DNA of 64,000 nucleotides from Bradyrhizobium symbiodeficiens (GCF_002266465.3 NZ_CP029427.2:62001-126000), one strand, 5' to 3'; positions 36,338-47,071 are shown, counted from the first letter of the stretch. Made by a program: numbers and translations. The notes: generated by a model not told the origin, from the sequence alone.

Positions 36338-37078
36338 CTACTCGATCCATCCCGTTGCCAGCGCATTAGCCAGCTCCGGCTGACCATTGCGCCGCGCCAG
36401 CGCCGCCATCGCCTCGTGATCATACGCAACATTTCGGAACGTCACCTGCCAGGCACCGTCGGCAAGTTCGAGGATCGCATAACGCGCGTGCGGCGTGCCG
36501 GCTTCGACGACATGCGGATACGGATGCTTGTCGCGATAGCCGGGGCTGCCGACGCTGCCGGGATTGACGATCAGCCGGCCATCGCGAAGCCGCACGGCGC
36601 GGGCGAGATGGGTGTGGGCGCACAGGATCAGGGATTGCGAGATGCTTTGCGCGAATTGCCCGATGCGGTCGAGCGGCGATAGTGCCACCGTGCCGTCGGG
36701 ATGCACGGTATCGAGCCAGTAGACCTCGTCGTTATCGGGCGTCGCGTGGCAGAGGAACACCTGCTCGCGAAACACCCGAATCATCGGCTGGGCGCGCAGC
36801 CAGTCCAGCTGCACGGCGTCGAGCGCGTCGTAGGCGGGGCGATCCCACGAGCCCATTTTCTCCGGCGGCCGGTCGAGGAGATAGCGGTCATGGTTGCCGA
36901 GCACGTGCACGGCGTCGAGCCGCATCAGCATCTCGACGGTGCGACGCGCATCGAGCGGGCCGCTCAGCATGTCGCCGAGATTGACGATGTCGGTGATATC
37001 AAGCGCGCGGATGTCTGCGAGCACCGCCTCCAGCGCGAGGTAGTTCCCGTGGACGTCGGCGATGGCAGCGAAGCGCAT
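36338..37078 (-). CDS. Calcineurin-like metallophosphoesterase (YfcE/MJ0936 type)
   Basis: A 246-residue dinuclear metal phosphoesterase. The metal motifs are complete: DVHGNYLAL, NLGDMLSG, LGNHDRYL, a His in LCHATPD, and CAHTHLAR. NPGSVGSPGYRD near the end is typical of the small YfcE-like phosphodiesterases. The natural substrate cannot be inferred. It is the last gene of the minus-strand cluster, 9 bases after folC, and is probably cotranscribed with it. Confidence 0.87.
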   Translation of the reverse strand: MRFAAIADVHGNYLALEAVLADIRALDITDIVNLGDMLSGPLDARRTVEMLMRLDAVHVLGNHDRYLLDRPPEKMGSWDRPAYDALDAVQLDWLRAQPMIRVFREQVFLCHATPDNDEVYWLDTVHPDGTVALSPLDRIGQFAQSISQSLILCAHTHLARAVRLRDGRLIVNPGSVGSPGYRDKHPYPHVVEAGTPHARYAILELADGAWQVTFRNVAYDHEAMAALARRNGQPELANALATGWIE

Positions 37079-37087
37079 TGGCGGTCT

Positions 37088-38431
37088 CTATGCAGGAGGC
37101 GTGCCGTTGATCGCCAGCACGTGGCCGGCCAGATACAGCGAGCCCGTGATCAGGATGCGCGGCGGCACCTCGTAGGCGAGCTTCGACAGGCCACGCAATG
37201 CGGCTTCGACGCCGGAGACCATCTCGACGCGCATGCCGAGGCTGCCCGCGGCATCCGCAAGGCGATCGACCGGCATCGCGTTCTCAATGTCGGGAATCGG
37301 CACCGCGATGATGTGACGGGTGAGGCCGGCGAAATTGGCGAGGAACGCCTGCGCGTCCTTGTTGGCCATCATGCCCGCAATTATCACCAGCGGCCGCGAC
37401 ACCCGCTCTTCGAGATCGCCTAGCGCCGCCGCGGCGACGCGGCCGCCCTCTGCATTGTGCCCGCCGTCGAGCCAGATCTCCGAGCCTTGCGGCCCCCAGG
37501 ACAGCAGCGTGCCCGAGGTGATGCGCTGCATCCGCGCCGGCCATTCGGCGCCGACGATACCAGCCTCGAACGCGGCGTGACTGATCTTGAAGATGGTGAT
37601 GGCGCGCAGCGTCGCGATCGCAAGTCCGGCATTGTCGAACTGGTGGCGGCCGAACAGCCGCGGCGCCGTGAGATCCATCAGGCCGCGATCGTCCGAATAG
37701 ACCAGCCGACCGTGCTCGACATTGACGTGCCAGCTCTCGTTCGCCGCAAACAGTGGCGCGCGCATGCGCTTGGCCTGCGCCTCGATCACAGCCATGGCTT
37801 CGCCCGCCTGCTCGGCGCAGATCACGGGCACACCGTGCTTGATGATCGCCGCCTTCTCGCCGGCGATCGACGTCAGGGTGTCCCCGAGAAAATCCATGTG
37901 ATCCATGCTGACAGGCGTGATCACGCAGGCCGCCGGCGTGTCGACCACATTGGTCGAATCGAGCCGGCCGCCGAGGCCGACTTCGAGCAGCACGACGTCG
38001 GCCGGGTTCCGCGCAAACAAATGGAAGGCGGCCGCCGTCTTCAGCTCGAACAATGTCGCGGCTTCACCGGCATTGACGCGTTCGACCTCTTCCAGCGCGG
38101 CACGCAATTCGTCGTCACCGACCAGCACGCCACCGCCGGCGCGGCCGAGGCGGAAGCATTCGTTGATACGAACGAGATAGGGCGAGGTGTAGGCATGCAC
38201 GCGCAGGCCTGCGGCCTCCAGCGTCGCGCGCAGATAAGCGAGCGTCGAGCCCTTGCCGTTGGTGCCGGCGATGTGGATCACCGGCGGCAATTTGCGTTCG
38301 GGGTGGCCGAGCCGATCGAGCAGGCGGTGCATCCGCTCCAGCCCGAGGTTGATGCGTTTCTGATGCAGGACCGACAACCGCCCGATCAATTCGCCGAGCG
38401 GCGTCTTCGCGCTGTCAGGGGATGCGTTCAC
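37088..38431 (-). CDS. folC: Dihydrofolate / folylpolyglutamate synthase FolC
   Basis: A 447-residue Mur-ligase-type enzyme that adds glutamate to dihydropteroate and folates. The P-loop [15 protein letters not shown] is near residue 54, then [15 protein letters not shown], the SMDHMDFLG loop, and LDGGHNAEG in the C-terminal domain. Its ATG overlaps the accD stop (ATGA-type overlap), so accD and folC are translated together, as in most bacteria. Confidence 0.95.
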   Translation of the reverse strand: MNASPDSAKTPLGELIGRLSVLHQKRINLGLERMHRLLDRLGHPERKLPPVIHIAGTNGKGSTLAYLRATLEAAGLRVHAYTSPYLVRINECFRLGRAGGGVLVGDDELRAALEEVERVNAGEAATLFELKTAAAFHLFARNPADVVLLEVGLGGRLDSTNVVDTPAACVITPVSMDHMDFLGDTLTSIAGEKAAIIKHGVPVICAEQAGEAMAVIEAQAKRMRAPLFAANESWHVNVEHGRLVYSDDRGLMDLTAPRLFGRHQFDNAGLAIATLRAITIFKISHAAFEAGIVGAEWPARMQRITSGTLLSWGPQGSEIWLDGGHNAEGGRVAAAALGDLEERVSRPLVIIAGMMANKDAQAFLANFAGLTRHIIAVPIPDIENAMPVDRLADAAGSLGMRVEMVSGVEAALRGLSKLAYEVPPRILITGSLYLAGHVLAINGTPPA

Positions 38432-39369
38432 GCGTGCGGCGCAGCCGACGCCGTCTCGGCGGCCGAGACGATCTGTGCCGGGCTGACCACCGGCTGCACC
38501 GACTTCGATGCAGTCTCCAGCGCCGGCGCTCTGGTCAGCAGACGGCAGAGCCGCGCCAGGGTCGGGCGCAATTCGTGGCGATGCACGACCATGTCGACCA
38601 TGCCGTGCTCTTTCAGGTACTCGGCGCGCTGGAATCCTTCAGGCAGCTTCTCGCGGATGGTCTGCTCGATCACGCGGGCGCCGGCAAAACCGATCAGCGC
38701 GCCGGGCTCGGCGATCTGCACGTCGCCGAGCATCGCATAGGACGCGGTGACGCCGCCGGTGGTCGGATTGGTCAGCACGACGATGTAGGGCAGCTTCGCC
38801 TCGCGCAGCATCTGCACCGCGACGGTCGTGCGCGGCATCTGCATCAGCGACAGGATGCCTTCCTGCATGCGCGCGCCGCCTGACGCCGCGAACACGATGA
38901 ACGGCGATTTCTTCTCGACCGCGAGCTCGAGCCCGCGCACGAGGGCTTCGCCTGCGGCCATGCCGAGCGAGCCGCCCATGAAGTCGAAATCCTGCACGGC
39001 GACGACGGCGGCGGAGCCTTCGAGCTTGCCGTAGCCGACCTTGACCGCGTCGTTCAGATTGGTCCGGGCGCGCGCATCCTTGATGCGGTCGACGTATTTT
39101 TTCTCGTCACGGAACTTGAGCGGATCGGGCGTGACCTCGGGCAGCGCGACGTCGTACCAGGTCTCGTTGTCGAAGATCGACTTCAGACGCGCCACCGCGC
39201 CCATGCGCATGTGGTAGTTCGAGCCCGGGATGACGAACTGGTTGGCCTCGACGTCCTTGTAGAACACGAGCTGTCCGGAATCCGGGCACTTGATCCACAG
39301 ATTCTCCGGCGTCTCCCGCCGCAGCATGTTGCGGATCTTCGGCCGGACCACGTTGGTAAGCCAGTTCAT
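38428..39369 (-). CDS. accD: Acetyl-CoA carboxylase carboxyltransferase subunit beta, AccD
   Basis: A 313-residue subunit that, with AccA, moves the carboxyl group from biotin to acetyl-CoA to make malonyl-CoA. The crotonase-like core ([41 protein letters not shown]) is intact. The N-terminal four-Cys zinc ribbon of E. coli AccD is degraded: only the first Cys (KCPDSGQ) remains, and the later pair is absent ([11 protein letters not shown]). The ATG at 39369 (MNWLTNVV) is the family start; the frame is open to 39444. It is separated from trpA by a palindromic element. Confidence 0.95.
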   Translation of the reverse strand: MNWLTNVVRPKIRNMLRRETPENLWIKCPDSGQLVFYKDVEANQFVIPGSNYHMRMGAVARLKSIFDNETWYDVALPEVTPDPLKFRDEKKYVDRIKDARARTNLNDAVKVGYGKLEGSAAVVAVQDFDFMGGSLGMAAGEALVRGLELAVEKKSPFIVFAASGGARMQEGILSLMQMPRTTVAVQMLREAKLPYIVVLTNPTTGGVTASYAMLGDVQIAEPGALIGFAGARVIEQTIREKLPEGFQRAEYLKEHGMVDMVVHRHELRPTLARLCRLLTRAPALETASKSVQPVVSPAQIVSAAETASAAPHA

Positions 39370-39464
39370 GGTTTGCTCCGATGTGCGAACCCGCCTCGCG
39401 GATCGCCTGAAGGGATATATGGCGACCGGGCCGCTGCCCGGCAAGCCGCCGTGTCGCCCGCCTT

Positions 39465-39517
39465 AGAGCATGATCCGGAAAAGTGTGACGCGGTTTTCCG
39501 ACAAGATCATGCTCAAA
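39465..39517. repeat. Intergenic inverted repeat, GAGCATGATC family
   Basis: Outer arms GAGCATGATC (39466-39475) and GATCATGCTC (39505-39514) enclose an inner GGAAAA / TTTTCC pair. I recognise this as a very widely dispersed element in Bradyrhizobium and Rhodopseudomonas genomes. It lies between trpA and accD in the minus-strand cluster. Confidence 0.8.
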
Positions 39518-39543
39518 CTAAAGAGCCAAAGCGGAATTATGGC

Positions 39544-40380
39544 CTATTCCGCCGCCTGTTGCGCGCCCTTGACGCCCTGGGCCAGGGCCGCCGTCAGCTC
39601 CGCCACGGCGTTGACGGTCTTGCCGGTCGCCCGTCCCTCGACGTCGAGGCTGTTCTTGAGCGCATCGACCAGCGCGGTGCCGACCACGGCGCCGTTGGCA
39701 TGGGAGGCAATGTCGCGCGCGGTCTCCGGGGTGCGGATGCCGAAGCCGACGCAGACCGGCAGCTTGGTGTGCCGCTTGATGCGGGCAACCGCCTCGCTCA
39801 CGGCCGAGGAGTCCGCGGTCGCGGCCCCGGTGATGCCGGTGATGGAGACGTAGTAGACGAAGCCCGAGGTGTTGGCGAGCACGGCCGGCAGGCGCTTGTC
39901 GTCGGTCGTGGGCGTCGCCAGGCGGATGAAGTTGAGGCCGGCCTTCATCGCGGGCAGGCAGAGCTCGTCGTCTTCTTCAGGCGGCAGATCGACGATGATA
40001 AGGCCGTCGACACCCGCGCTCTTGGCATCGACCAAAAATTTGTCGACGCCATAGATGTAGATCGGATTGTAATAGCCCATCAGCACGATCGGCGTCGCGT
40101 TGTCGTCCTTGCGGAAGCCGCGCACCAGCTCCAGCGTCTTCTTCAGCGTCATGCCGGCCTTGAGCGCGCGCAGGCCTGCAGCCTGGATCGACGGACCATC
40201 GGCCATCGGATCGGTGAAGGGCATGCCGATCTCGATCACGTCGGCGCCCGATTTCGGCAGCGCCTTGATGATCTCGAGCGAGGTCGCGGGATCGGGATCG
40301 CCCGCCATCAGGAAGGTGACAAAGGCCGAGCGGCCCTGTTTCGCGAGCTCGGCGAAACGAGTGTCGATACGCGTGGTCAC
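39544..40380 (-). CDS. trpA: Tryptophan synthase alpha subunit
   Basis: A 278-residue TIM barrel that cleaves indole-3-glycerol phosphate to indole, which is channelled to TrpB. The catalytic Glu and Asp are in [16 protein letters not shown], and the phosphate-binding loop (VGFGIRTPE) follows strand 7. Its start overlaps the end of trpB by 4 bases, so the two chains are made in equal amounts. Confidence 0.97.
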   Translation of the reverse strand: MTTRIDTRFAELAKQGRSAFVTFLMAGDPDPATSLEIIKALPKSGADVIEIGMPFTDPMADGPSIQAAGLRALKAGMTLKKTLELVRGFRKDDNATPIVLMGYYNPIYIYGVDKFLVDAKSAGVDGLIIVDLPPEEDDELCLPAMKAGLNFIRLATPTTDDKRLPAVLANTSGFVYYVSITGITGAATADSSAVSEAVARIKRHTKLPVCVGFGIRTPETARDIASHANGAVVGTALVDALKNSLDVEGRATGKTVNAVAELTAALAQGVKGAQQAAE

Positions 40381-41594
40381 TTGCTCTTGCCCCTCAGGAT
40401 GTCGCCGACCTGCGGGACGTCCTTGTCGCCGCGGCCGGAGAGGTTGACGACCATCAGGTGATCTCTCGGGCGCTTCGGCGCGAGCTCCATCACCTTGGCG
40501 ATGGCGTGCGCGGGTTCGAGCGCGGGGATGATGCCTTCGAGCTTCGACAGCAGCTGGAATGCAGCGAGCGCTTCATCATCGGTCGCGGAGAGATAGTTCA
40601 CGCGGCCGACCTCGTGCAGCCAGGAATGCTCGGGGCCGATGCCGGGATAGTCGAGGCCGGCGGAGATCGAATGGGCGTCCTGGATCTGGCCGTCGGCATC
40701 CATCAGGAGATAGGTGCGGTTGCCGTGCAGCACGCCGGGACGGCCGCCCGCGATCGAGGCCGCGTGGAGCTGCGTCAGCCCGTGGCCCGCGGCTTCGACG
40801 CCGAAGATCTCGACGGAGGGATCATCGAGGAACGGATGGAACAGGCCCATCGCGTTGGAGCCACCGCCGATGCAGGCGACCAGCGAATCCGGCAGACGGC
40901 CCTCGACCTCCTGCATCTGCGCCTTGGTCTCGTTGCCGATGATCGACTGGAAGTCGCGCACCAGCGTCGGATAAGGATGCGGGCCTGCGACCGTGCCGAT
41001 GCAGTAGAAGGTGTTGTGCACGTTGGTGACCCAGTCGCGCAGCGCCTCGTTCATGGCATCCTTCAGCGTGCGCGTGCCCGACTGCACCGGCATCACCGTG
41101 GCGCCCAGCATCTCCATGCGGATCACGTTGGGCTGCTGACGCTCGACGTCGACGGCCCCCATGTAGACGATGCATTCGAGCCCGAAGCGCGCGCATAGCG
41201 TCGCGGTGGCGACGCCGTGCTGACCCGCGCCGGTCTCGGCGATGATGCGCTTCTTGCCCATGCGCCGTGCCAGCATGATCTGGCCGAGCACGTTGTTCAC
41301 CTTGTGCGAGCCGGTGTGGTTGAGCTCTTCGCGTTTCAGGTAAATCCTGGCGCCGCCGAGATGCTCGGTAAGGCGCTCGGCGAAATAAAGCGGCGAGGGC
41401 CGGCCGACATAGTTCTTGAGATAGCCGTTCATCTCGGTCTGGAACGCCGGATCGGCCTTGGCCTCGGTGTAGGCCTTCTCCAGATCGAGGATCAGCGGCA
41501 TCAGGGTTTCCGCGACGAAGCGGCCGCCGAAGATGCCGAAATGGCCACGATCGTCGGGGCCGCTGCGATAGGAATTGGGTTTGGCGATGTTCAT
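40377..41594 (-). CDS. trpB: Tryptophan synthase beta subunit
   Basis: A 405-residue pyridoxal phosphate enzyme that condenses indole with serine. The PLP Lys is in HTGSHKVNN, the catalytic Glu region is [10 protein letters not shown], and the phosphate loop is [10 protein letters not shown]. It overlaps trpF upstream and trpA downstream by 4 bases each, forming a tight trpF-trpB-trpA unit. Confidence 0.97.
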   Translation of the reverse strand: MNIAKPNSYRSGPDDRGHFGIFGGRFVAETLMPLILDLEKAYTEAKADPAFQTEMNGYLKNYVGRPSPLYFAERLTEHLGGARIYLKREELNHTGSHKVNNVLGQIMLARRMGKKRIIAETGAGQHGVATATLCARFGLECIVYMGAVDVERQQPNVIRMEMLGATVMPVQSGTRTLKDAMNEALRDWVTNVHNTFYCIGTVAGPHPYPTLVRDFQSIIGNETKAQMQEVEGRLPDSLVACIGGGSNAMGLFHPFLDDPSVEIFGVEAAGHGLTQLHAASIAGGRPGVLHGNRTYLLMDADGQIQDAHSISAGLDYPGIGPEHSWLHEVGRVNYLSATDDEALAAFQLLSKLEGIIPALEPAHAIAKVMELAPKRPRDHLMVVNLSGRGDKDVPQVGDILRGKSK

Positions 41595-42250
41595 CGAACA
41601 CTCAACTCTTGGCTAGCGCGCGCGGCGCGAATGAAGGCCTTGATCATCTCGGGGTCCTTCACGCCGGGAGCGCTCTCGACACCGGAGGACACGTCGACGC
41701 CGCCCGCGCCGGTGACGCGAAGAGCCTCGGCGACGTTCTGCGCATGAAGGCCGCCCGAAACCATATACGGCAGCTTGAGCTCGAGGTTTCCGAGCAGGCG
41801 CCAGTCGAAGGGCGTACCGAGGCCGCCGGGCCGCGTCGCGTCTTTCGGTGCCCGCGCGTCGAACAGGATGCGGTCGGCGACCGCCGTGTAGCCGGGCAGC
41901 ACGGCAAGATCCACAGCGACCTCGACCGGGACCGCCTTCATCACCGGGCGGCCAAACCGCTGCTTGATGTCGCGCAGCCGCGCCACGCTCTCCTTGCCGT
42001 GCAGCTGGAAAATGTCCGGCGACAGCGCATCCATGATGTTGTCGAGCGTCGCATCATCGGCATCGACGGTGAGCGCCACTTTGAGCGCGCGCCCCTTCGC
42101 CTGGCGGCCGAGATCCCGGCCGAGCTCCAGGGACAGATGCCGCGGCGAAGGCGGGAAGAACACGAACCCCACCATATCCGCACCCGCCTCGAGCGCCGTT
42201 TGAAGCGTCTCGCGCGTGGACAGGCCGCAGATTTTGACGAGCAGGGACAT
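41591..42250 (-). CDS. trpF: Phosphoribosylanthranilate isomerase
   Basis: A 219-residue TIM barrel that carries out the Amadori rearrangement in tryptophan synthesis. The catalytic Cys8 is in VKICGLS and the Asp is in the [10 protein letters not shown] loop. The ATG at 42250 gives the normal N-terminus; upstream frame sequence is a shadow. It is the first gene of trpFBA; trpE/G, trpD and trpC are elsewhere, as usual in rhizobia. Confidence 0.95.
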   Translation of the reverse strand: MSLLVKICGLSTRETLQTALEAGADMVGFVFFPPSPRHLSLELGRDLGRQAKGRALKVALTVDADDATLDNIMDALSPDIFQLHGKESVARLRDIKQRFGRPVMKAVPVEVAVDLAVLPGYTAVADRILFDARAPKDATRPGGLGTPFDWRLLGNLELKLPYMVSGGLHAQNVAEALRVTGAGGVDVSSGVESAPGVKDPEMIKAFIRAARASQELSVR

Positions 42251-42314
42251 GGTCTCAAAGCAAATGGAGGCCGCAAGGTGCGGCCGGAAAACGGGGTTTT
42301 CGGTCGGGCCGCTT

Positions 42315-42707
42315 CTACAACGTCGCGCGCTGCTTGTCTCGCCCGATGGGCCCGTAAAGCCCGACCCCGGAGGGAACGGGAAGGCGCTGCGAGCCGGGCT
42401 TTGCCGCGGCCGCCTGGGCCCGCAAATCGGCCAGTTCGAGCCTGGCAGCCCGTGAATCCGCCTCGTGGCGGCGCGCCGCGCGCCGCCAGTGCCGCTGACC
42501 GAACCAGACGGCACAGCCGCCGGCGAAGACGCCGAGGGCGGCGACCAGGATCATGAGCAGGAACAGCGGCAGCGTCACCGACAATGACGGGTCGTTCGCT
42601 ATGAAGGGATCGAACGAGACCGTGACGAAGTGCCGGTTGGAAACGGCGAAGGCCACCAGGATCAGGCCCAGCGGTATCACGATCAGCGCGGTCAGGAACT
42701 TTCGCAT
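42315..42707 (-). CDS. lapA: LapA-domain membrane protein (lipopolysaccharide assembly protein A family)
   Basis: A 130-residue inner membrane protein with two transmembrane helices (about residues 5-22 and 45-68) and a cytoplasmic tail with coiled-coil character (AARRHEADSRAARLELADLRAQ region). This matches LapA/YciS, which with LapB tunes LpxC degradation and lipopolysaccharide assembly in E. coli. No lapB is seen nearby. Its place between ihfB and trpF is the usual alphaproteobacterial order. Confidence 0.8.
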   Translation of the reverse strand: MRKFLTALIVIPLGLILVAFAVSNRHFVTVSFDPFIANDPSLSVTLPLFLLMILVAALGVFAGGCAVWFGQRHWRRAARRHEADSRAARLELADLRAQAAAAKPGSQRLPVPSGVGLYGPIGRDKQRATL

Positions 42708-42781
42708 CGCGATCGCTCGTCTTGAATCAAGCTTGCGGCCGCATCATGCGGCTATCAGGTTAAACCCCGACGACGACATCC

Positions 42782-43087
42782 TTAGTCAGGCGCGCCGGGA
42801 TCCGGATGGTCGCGGTTCAGCCGCTCGCGCATTTCCTTGCCGGTCTTGAAGAACGGAACGCTCTTCTGATCGACAGGCACGTGGGCGCCGGTGCGTGGAT
42901 TGCGCCCGGCGCGTGCAGGGCGATGCTTGACCGAGAAGGCACCGAAGCCGCGCAACTCGACGCGGTCACCGCGCGCGAGGGCCGCTACGATCTCTTCGAG
43001 AATCGCATTCACAATGTTCTCGACATCCCGCTGGTATAGATGCGGGTTGTGCTCGGCGATACGCTGAACAAGTTCGGATTTGATCAT
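42782..43087 (-). CDS. ihfB: Integration host factor subunit beta
   Basis: A 101-residue HU/IHF-fold DNA-bending protein. The beta-arm signature [21 protein letters not shown] contains the intercalating Pro and the IHF-type arm (given here as [16 protein letters not shown]). With IhfA it bends DNA at promoters, notably those of RpoN, whose gene is also in this window. The order rpsA-sppA-ihfB is common in proteobacteria. Confidence 0.95.
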   Translation of the reverse strand: MIKSELVQRIAEHNPHLYQRDVENIVNAILEEIVAALARGDRVELRGFGAFSVKHRPARAGRNPRTGAHVPVDQKSVPFFKTGKEMRERLNRDHPDPGAPD

Positions 43088-43257
43088 CGAGAGATAGGAC
43101 CCGGGAGCGTGCGGATGACCATTTCCGTGAAAATACCTTGATCTGTCAAGACGCTAAATCAAGGCTGGGCGTCGTGAAAATGCGTGACAAATGCCGAAAA
43201 AGCGGGCTGACCCGACGCCCGTCGGACGGGAAAACCCTCAGGCGCTCGCCCGGCCCG

Positions 43258-44238
43258 TCAATTTGAGGCGGCCGGTTGCCACAGGGCCAGCATTCCGTCC
43301 ATTCCAAACCGATCGACCGCTTGCGCGACGCCGGTTTGCCCGATTTGATGCGCAATCGAGCCCAAACCGAGCGCTTCCAGCGTGACAGCAGCCGCCGTCT
43401 TGAGGAACGGCAGATCGCCAAAGCGCGGCTGGAGCTTGTAGTCGCGTACCGGAAGACCCTTCTTGACGCTCTTCTGCTCGACCAGCCAGGTCACCGCCGT
43501 CTTCTCGTCACCGATCTGATCAATCAGCTTGAGATCGATCGCCTGGCGTCCCGTGAAGACGCGGCCATCAGCCACTTTCTCGAGCTGCGTGTCATCCATG
43601 CCACGCCGTTCCTTCACCAATCCCCTGAACCAGGCATAGGAATCCTTCACCAGCGCATCGAGGGCAGCCCGCGCTTCGGGACTGGTCGGCTCAAAACCGT
43701 TGGGCGCAGCCTTCAGCGGCGACGACTTCACCTCCTCGACCTTGACGCCGATGGTCTTCAGGAGCTCGCTGACGTTGGGATATTGGAACAGCACGCCGAT
43801 CGACCCGACCAGCGAGCTCTGCTGGGCGATGATGTGGTCGCTGGCAATCGCCGTGATGTAGCCCCCGGAGGCAGCCAGGCCCTCGACCACCACGACCAGC
43901 GGCTTCTTCGCCTTAAGCCGGACAAGCGAATCGTAGAGCTGCTCGGAGCCGGCGGTGGTGCCGCCCGGCGAGTTGATGTGAACGATGACGGCCGCGGCCT
44001 GCGAATTCTCCAGCCGCTCCAGCGCCTGCGTGCGATCGGAATCGCTGCGGATCAGGCCGTCGATCTGGACCCGCGCGATCGAGCCGGCGGATGCGAAGGT
44101 GCCGCGCGCGCCGGGTGTCGCGATCAGCGCAAAGCCCGCAATCGCCGCTATCGCGATCAGCGCAGCCATCACGCGCCAGAACGTCAGCTTGCGGCGGATC
44201 CTGCGGCGATCGACGATGATGTCCGAATCGAGCGACAT
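43258..44238 (-). CDS. sppA: Signal peptide peptidase SppA (short form)
   Basis: A 326-residue membrane-anchored serine peptidase that degrades cleaved signal peptides. One N-terminal transmembrane helix (about residues 20-42) is followed by a ClpP-like fold with the nucleophile Ser in LAASGGYITA and the expected general-base Lys in SSPLKAAP. It is the short, single-domain form found in alphaproteobacteria and Gram-positives rather than the 67-kDa E. coli form. Confidence 0.92.
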   Translation of the reverse strand: MSLDSDIIVDRRRIRRKLTFWRVMAALIAIAAIAGFALIATPGARGTFASAGSIARVQIDGLIRSDSDRTQALERLENSQAAAVIVHINSPGGTTAGSEQLYDSLVRLKAKKPLVVVVEGLAASGGYITAIASDHIIAQQSSLVGSIGVLFQYPNVSELLKTIGVKVEEVKSSPLKAAPNGFEPTSPEARAALDALVKDSYAWFRGLVKERRGMDDTQLEKVADGRVFTGRQAIDLKLIDQIGDEKTAVTWLVEQKSVKKGLPVRDYKLQPRFGDLPFLKTAAAVTLEALGLGSIAHQIGQTGVAQAVDRFGMDGMLALWQPAASN

Positions 44239-44359
44239 CTAGATATCTCCAAATGAAAGGCCGGACGCGTTGTGCCCTCACAGCGTGACCAACGGCTTAT
44301 CTGGATACATCAATTGCGGCGCAATTTGAAGAAAACAAGGCCTCTTGAGGCCCGGCTGC

Positions 44360-44394
44360 GTAGCCCGGATCGAGTGCAGCGTAATCCGGGCTAC
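44360..44394. repeat. Short inverted repeat of the GTAGCCCGGAT family
   Basis: Perfect 11-base arms GTAGCCCGGAT (44360-44370) and ATCCGGGCTAC (44384-44394) lie between rpsA and sppA. The spacer resembles the arms of the larger element at 36238-36324, so this is a single-unit relative of that family. Confidence 0.78.
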
Positions 44395-44412
44395 AAGAAC
44401 GATAAGCACAAC

Positions 44413-44438
44413 AAAAAAGCCCCGGCTCGCGCCGGGGC
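44413..44438 (-). terminator. Intrinsic terminator of rpsA
   Basis: On the minus strand an 8-base GC stem (GCCCCGGC / GCCGGGGC, 44419-44438) is followed by six T (complement of 44413-44418). It is placed 24 bases after the rpsA stop, a textbook Rho-independent terminator. sppA therefore probably has its own promoter. Confidence 0.9.
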
Positions 44439-44462
44439 TCGATGCAGCGAAATGCGTTTCGC

Positions 44463-46169
44463 TTACTTGCTGTCGCGGTTCTTGAGCGCGGTGCCGAGGA
44501 TGTCGCCGAGCGTTGCTCCCGAATCGGAGGAGCCGTACTGCGCGATGGCTTCCTTCTCTTCGGCAACTTCGAGCGCCTTGATCGACACCTGGACCTTGCG
44601 GGCCTTCTTGTCGAACTGGATCACGCGGGCATCGACCTTCTCGCCGACGGCAAAGCGTTCGGCGCGCTGGTCGTTGCGGTCACGGGCGAGCTCCGAGCGC
44701 TTGACGAAGGTGGTGAAGTCGGTCCCGGCGATCTTCACCTCGATACCGCTTTCCTTCACTTCGAGCACTTCGCAGGTCACGACCGCGCCCTTCTTGACAT
44801 CGCCCGGCTCGGCGAAGGGGTCGCCTTCGAGCTGCTTGATGCCGAGCGAGATGCGCTCCTTCTCGACGTCCACATCGAGCACCACGGCCTTCACCATGTC
44901 GCCCTTCTTGTAGTTGTCGATCACCTGCTCGCCCGGAAGCTTCCAGTCGAGGTCGGAGAGATGGACCATGCCGTCGACGTCGCCTTCGAGACCCAGGAAC
45001 AGACCGAACTCGGTCTTGTTCTTGACCTCGCCCTCGACCGTCGAACCGGTCGGGTGACCTTCGACGAAGACCTCCCACGGGTTGCGCATGGTCTGCTTGA
45101 GGCCGAGCGAGATGCGGCGCTTGACGGAATCGACTTCCAGCACCTGCACTTCGACTTCCTGCGAGGTCGAAACGATCTTGCCGGGGTGCATGTTCTTCTT
45201 GGTCCACGACATCTCGGAGACGTGGATCAGGCCTTCGATGCCCGGCTCGAGCTCGACGAACGCACCGTAGTCGGTGATGTTGGTGACGCGGCCGGTGAAG
45301 CGGGCACCCAGCGGGTACTTGGCTTCGATGCCCTGCCACGGATCGTCCAGCAGCTGCTTCATGCCCAGCGAGATGCGGTGCGTCTCGTGGTTGATCTTGA
45401 TGATCTTGACCTTCACGGTCTGGCCGATCGAGAGCACCTCGGTCGGGTGGTTGACACGGCGCCACGCGATGTCGGTGACGTGCAGCAGGCCGTCGATGCC
45501 GCCGAGATCAACGAACGCACCGTAATCGGTGATGTTCTTGACCACGCCGTCGATGACCTGACCCTCTTCGAGGTTCTGCACCAGTTCCTGACGCTGCTCG
45601 GCGCGGGTCTCTTCGAGAACCGTGCGGCGGGACACGACGATATTGCCGCGGCGGCGGTCCATCTTGAGGATCTGGAACGGCTGTGAGTTGTTCATCAGCG
45701 GCGCAACGTCGCGGATCGGACGGATGTCGACCTGCGAGCGCGGCAGGAAGGCCACGGCACCGTCGAGGTCGACGGTGAAGCCGCCCTTGACCTGGTTGAA
45801 GATGACGCCGTTGACCTTTTCGTTGTTCTGGAACGCCTTCTCGAGCTTGCCCCAGCTCTCTTCGCGGCGCGCCTTGTCGCGCGACAGTACGGCTTCGCCG
45901 AGCGCGTTCTCGATCCGATCGAGGAACACTTCGACCTCGTCGCCGACCTTCAGTTCGCTGTCACGGCCGGGGCCGGAAAATTCGCGCAGGGCGACGCGGC
46001 CCTCGGTCTTCAGGCCGACGTCGATGACGGCCATGTCCTTTTCAATTGCAACAACCTTGCCCTTGATGACGGAGCTCTCCTGCAGGTTGCCACCTGCGAA
46101 GGACTCATCGAGCATCGCGGCGAAATCGTCGCGCGACGGGCTATAGGTATCAGCGGAAGTCGAAGCCAT
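44463..46169 (-). CDS. rpsA: 30S ribosomal protein S1
   Basis: A 568-residue protein with six S1 (OB-fold) repeats, which binds mRNA and helps it onto the 30S subunit. The repeats show the usual pattern of VKNITDYGAFVDLGGIDGLLHVTD (repeat 3, in pieces GAFVDLGGIDGLLH) and GAFVELEPGIEGLIHVSEM (repeat 4). The N-terminal MASTSADTYSPSRDDFAAML is typical of rhizobial S1. The ATG at 46169 is chosen over the longer open frame. It is the last gene of aroA-cmk-rpsA. Confidence 0.96.
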   Translation of the reverse strand: MASTSADTYSPSRDDFAAMLDESFAGGNLQESSVIKGKVVAIEKDMAVIDVGLKTEGRVALREFSGPGRDSELKVGDEVEVFLDRIENALGEAVLSRDKARREESWGKLEKAFQNNEKVNGVIFNQVKGGFTVDLDGAVAFLPRSQVDIRPIRDVAPLMNNSQPFQILKMDRRRGNIVVSRRTVLEETRAEQRQELVQNLEEGQVIDGVVKNITDYGAFVDLGGIDGLLHVTDIAWRRVNHPTEVLSIGQTVKVKIIKINHETHRISLGMKQLLDDPWQGIEAKYPLGARFTGRVTNITDYGAFVELEPGIEGLIHVSEMSWTKKNMHPGKIVSTSQEVEVQVLEVDSVKRRISLGLKQTMRNPWEVFVEGHPTGSTVEGEVKNKTEFGLFLGLEGDVDGMVHLSDLDWKLPGEQVIDNYKKGDMVKAVVLDVDVEKERISLGIKQLEGDPFAEPGDVKKGAVVTCEVLEVKESGIEVKIAGTDFTTFVKRSELARDRNDQRAERFAVGEKVDARVIQFDKKARKVQVSIKALEVAEEKEAIAQYGSSDSGATLGDILGTALKNRDSK

Positions 46170-46432
46170 TTGTTCTCCAGTTGCGGAAGTCGTGCCGGCC
46201 GTTGGGTTCAAGGGCGTATCGGGCGCGCAGTGTCGGAAGGTCCACAAAACCTTCGAGCGACCGCTCGTTGCTCCGGTTTGCGCCGGAACAGCGGAAGCGG
46301 GCCGGCTGAGGCCCGCGCGTTCGATACGTGGAAATCTTATGTCCGGAGCCTGGATCGCGCCGGTCCCGGAAGGACCCGACGTATCGACCTCAAAGAGCGG
46401 GAGCGGGCGCTTCCTCCAATGACGGCAGCGGC

Positions 46433-47071
46433 TTAACCCCGCAACCGGCCCGCTCGGACGGCCTCGATAATGTCGATGGCGGCCCGGACGCCGCCTTCTA
46501 TATCCAGTTGGGAGTTATCAAGCAAGTAAGCATCCGCGGCCGGTTTCAAAGGCGCAATGGCCCGGTTCTTGTCACGTTCGTCGCGCTGGATGATGTCGGC
46601 GAGCACGGCGGCCTCGTCGGCCTCCTCGCCCCTTGCCTTGGCCTCCATGGTCCGGCGGCGCGCGCGGACTTTTGGGTCGGCCACGACGAAGATCTTCACG
46701 TCCGCATGCGGGCAGATCACGGTTCCAATGTCCCGGCCGTCCAGCACGGCACCGGGCGGATCGGCGGCGAATTGCCGTTGAAAATTGACCAGGGCCTCGC
46801 GGACCCTCGGGATCGCCGAGACGATCGAGGCGCCCTCGCCGGCCTTCTGGGTCTTCAGGGCCGGATTGCCGAACTTCTCGGGATCGAGTTCCAGCGCCGC
46901 CGCGACCGCAGCCTCCTCGTCCCGGAGATCGTGACCGGACTGCATCAGGGCATAAGCCACCGCACGGTAGATCACGCCGGTATCGAGATGACGATAGCCG
47001 TAATGATGCGCGAGACGCTTGCCGAGCGTCCCCTTGCCCGAGGCCGCGGGCCCGTCGATGGCGATGATCAT
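46433..47071 (-). CDS. cmk: Cytidylate kinase
   Basis: A 212-residue (d)CMP kinase. The P-loop is [18 protein letters not shown] at the N-terminus, followed by the dCMP-binding [11 protein letters not shown] and [13 protein letters not shown]. Its ATG overlaps the aroA stop by 4 bases; a gap of 263 bases, 46170-46432, separates it from rpsA and must hold the rpsA promoter and leader. Confidence 0.96.
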   Translation of the reverse strand: MIIAIDGPAASGKGTLGKRLAHHYGYRHLDTGVIYRAVAYALMQSGHDLRDEEAAVAAALELDPEKFGNPALKTQKAGEGASIVSAIPRVREALVNFQRQFAADPPGAVLDGRDIGTVICPHADVKIFVVADPKVRARRRTMEAKARGEEADEAAVLADIIQRDERDKNRAIAPLKPAADAYLLDNSQLDIEGGVRAAIDIIEAVRAGRLRG

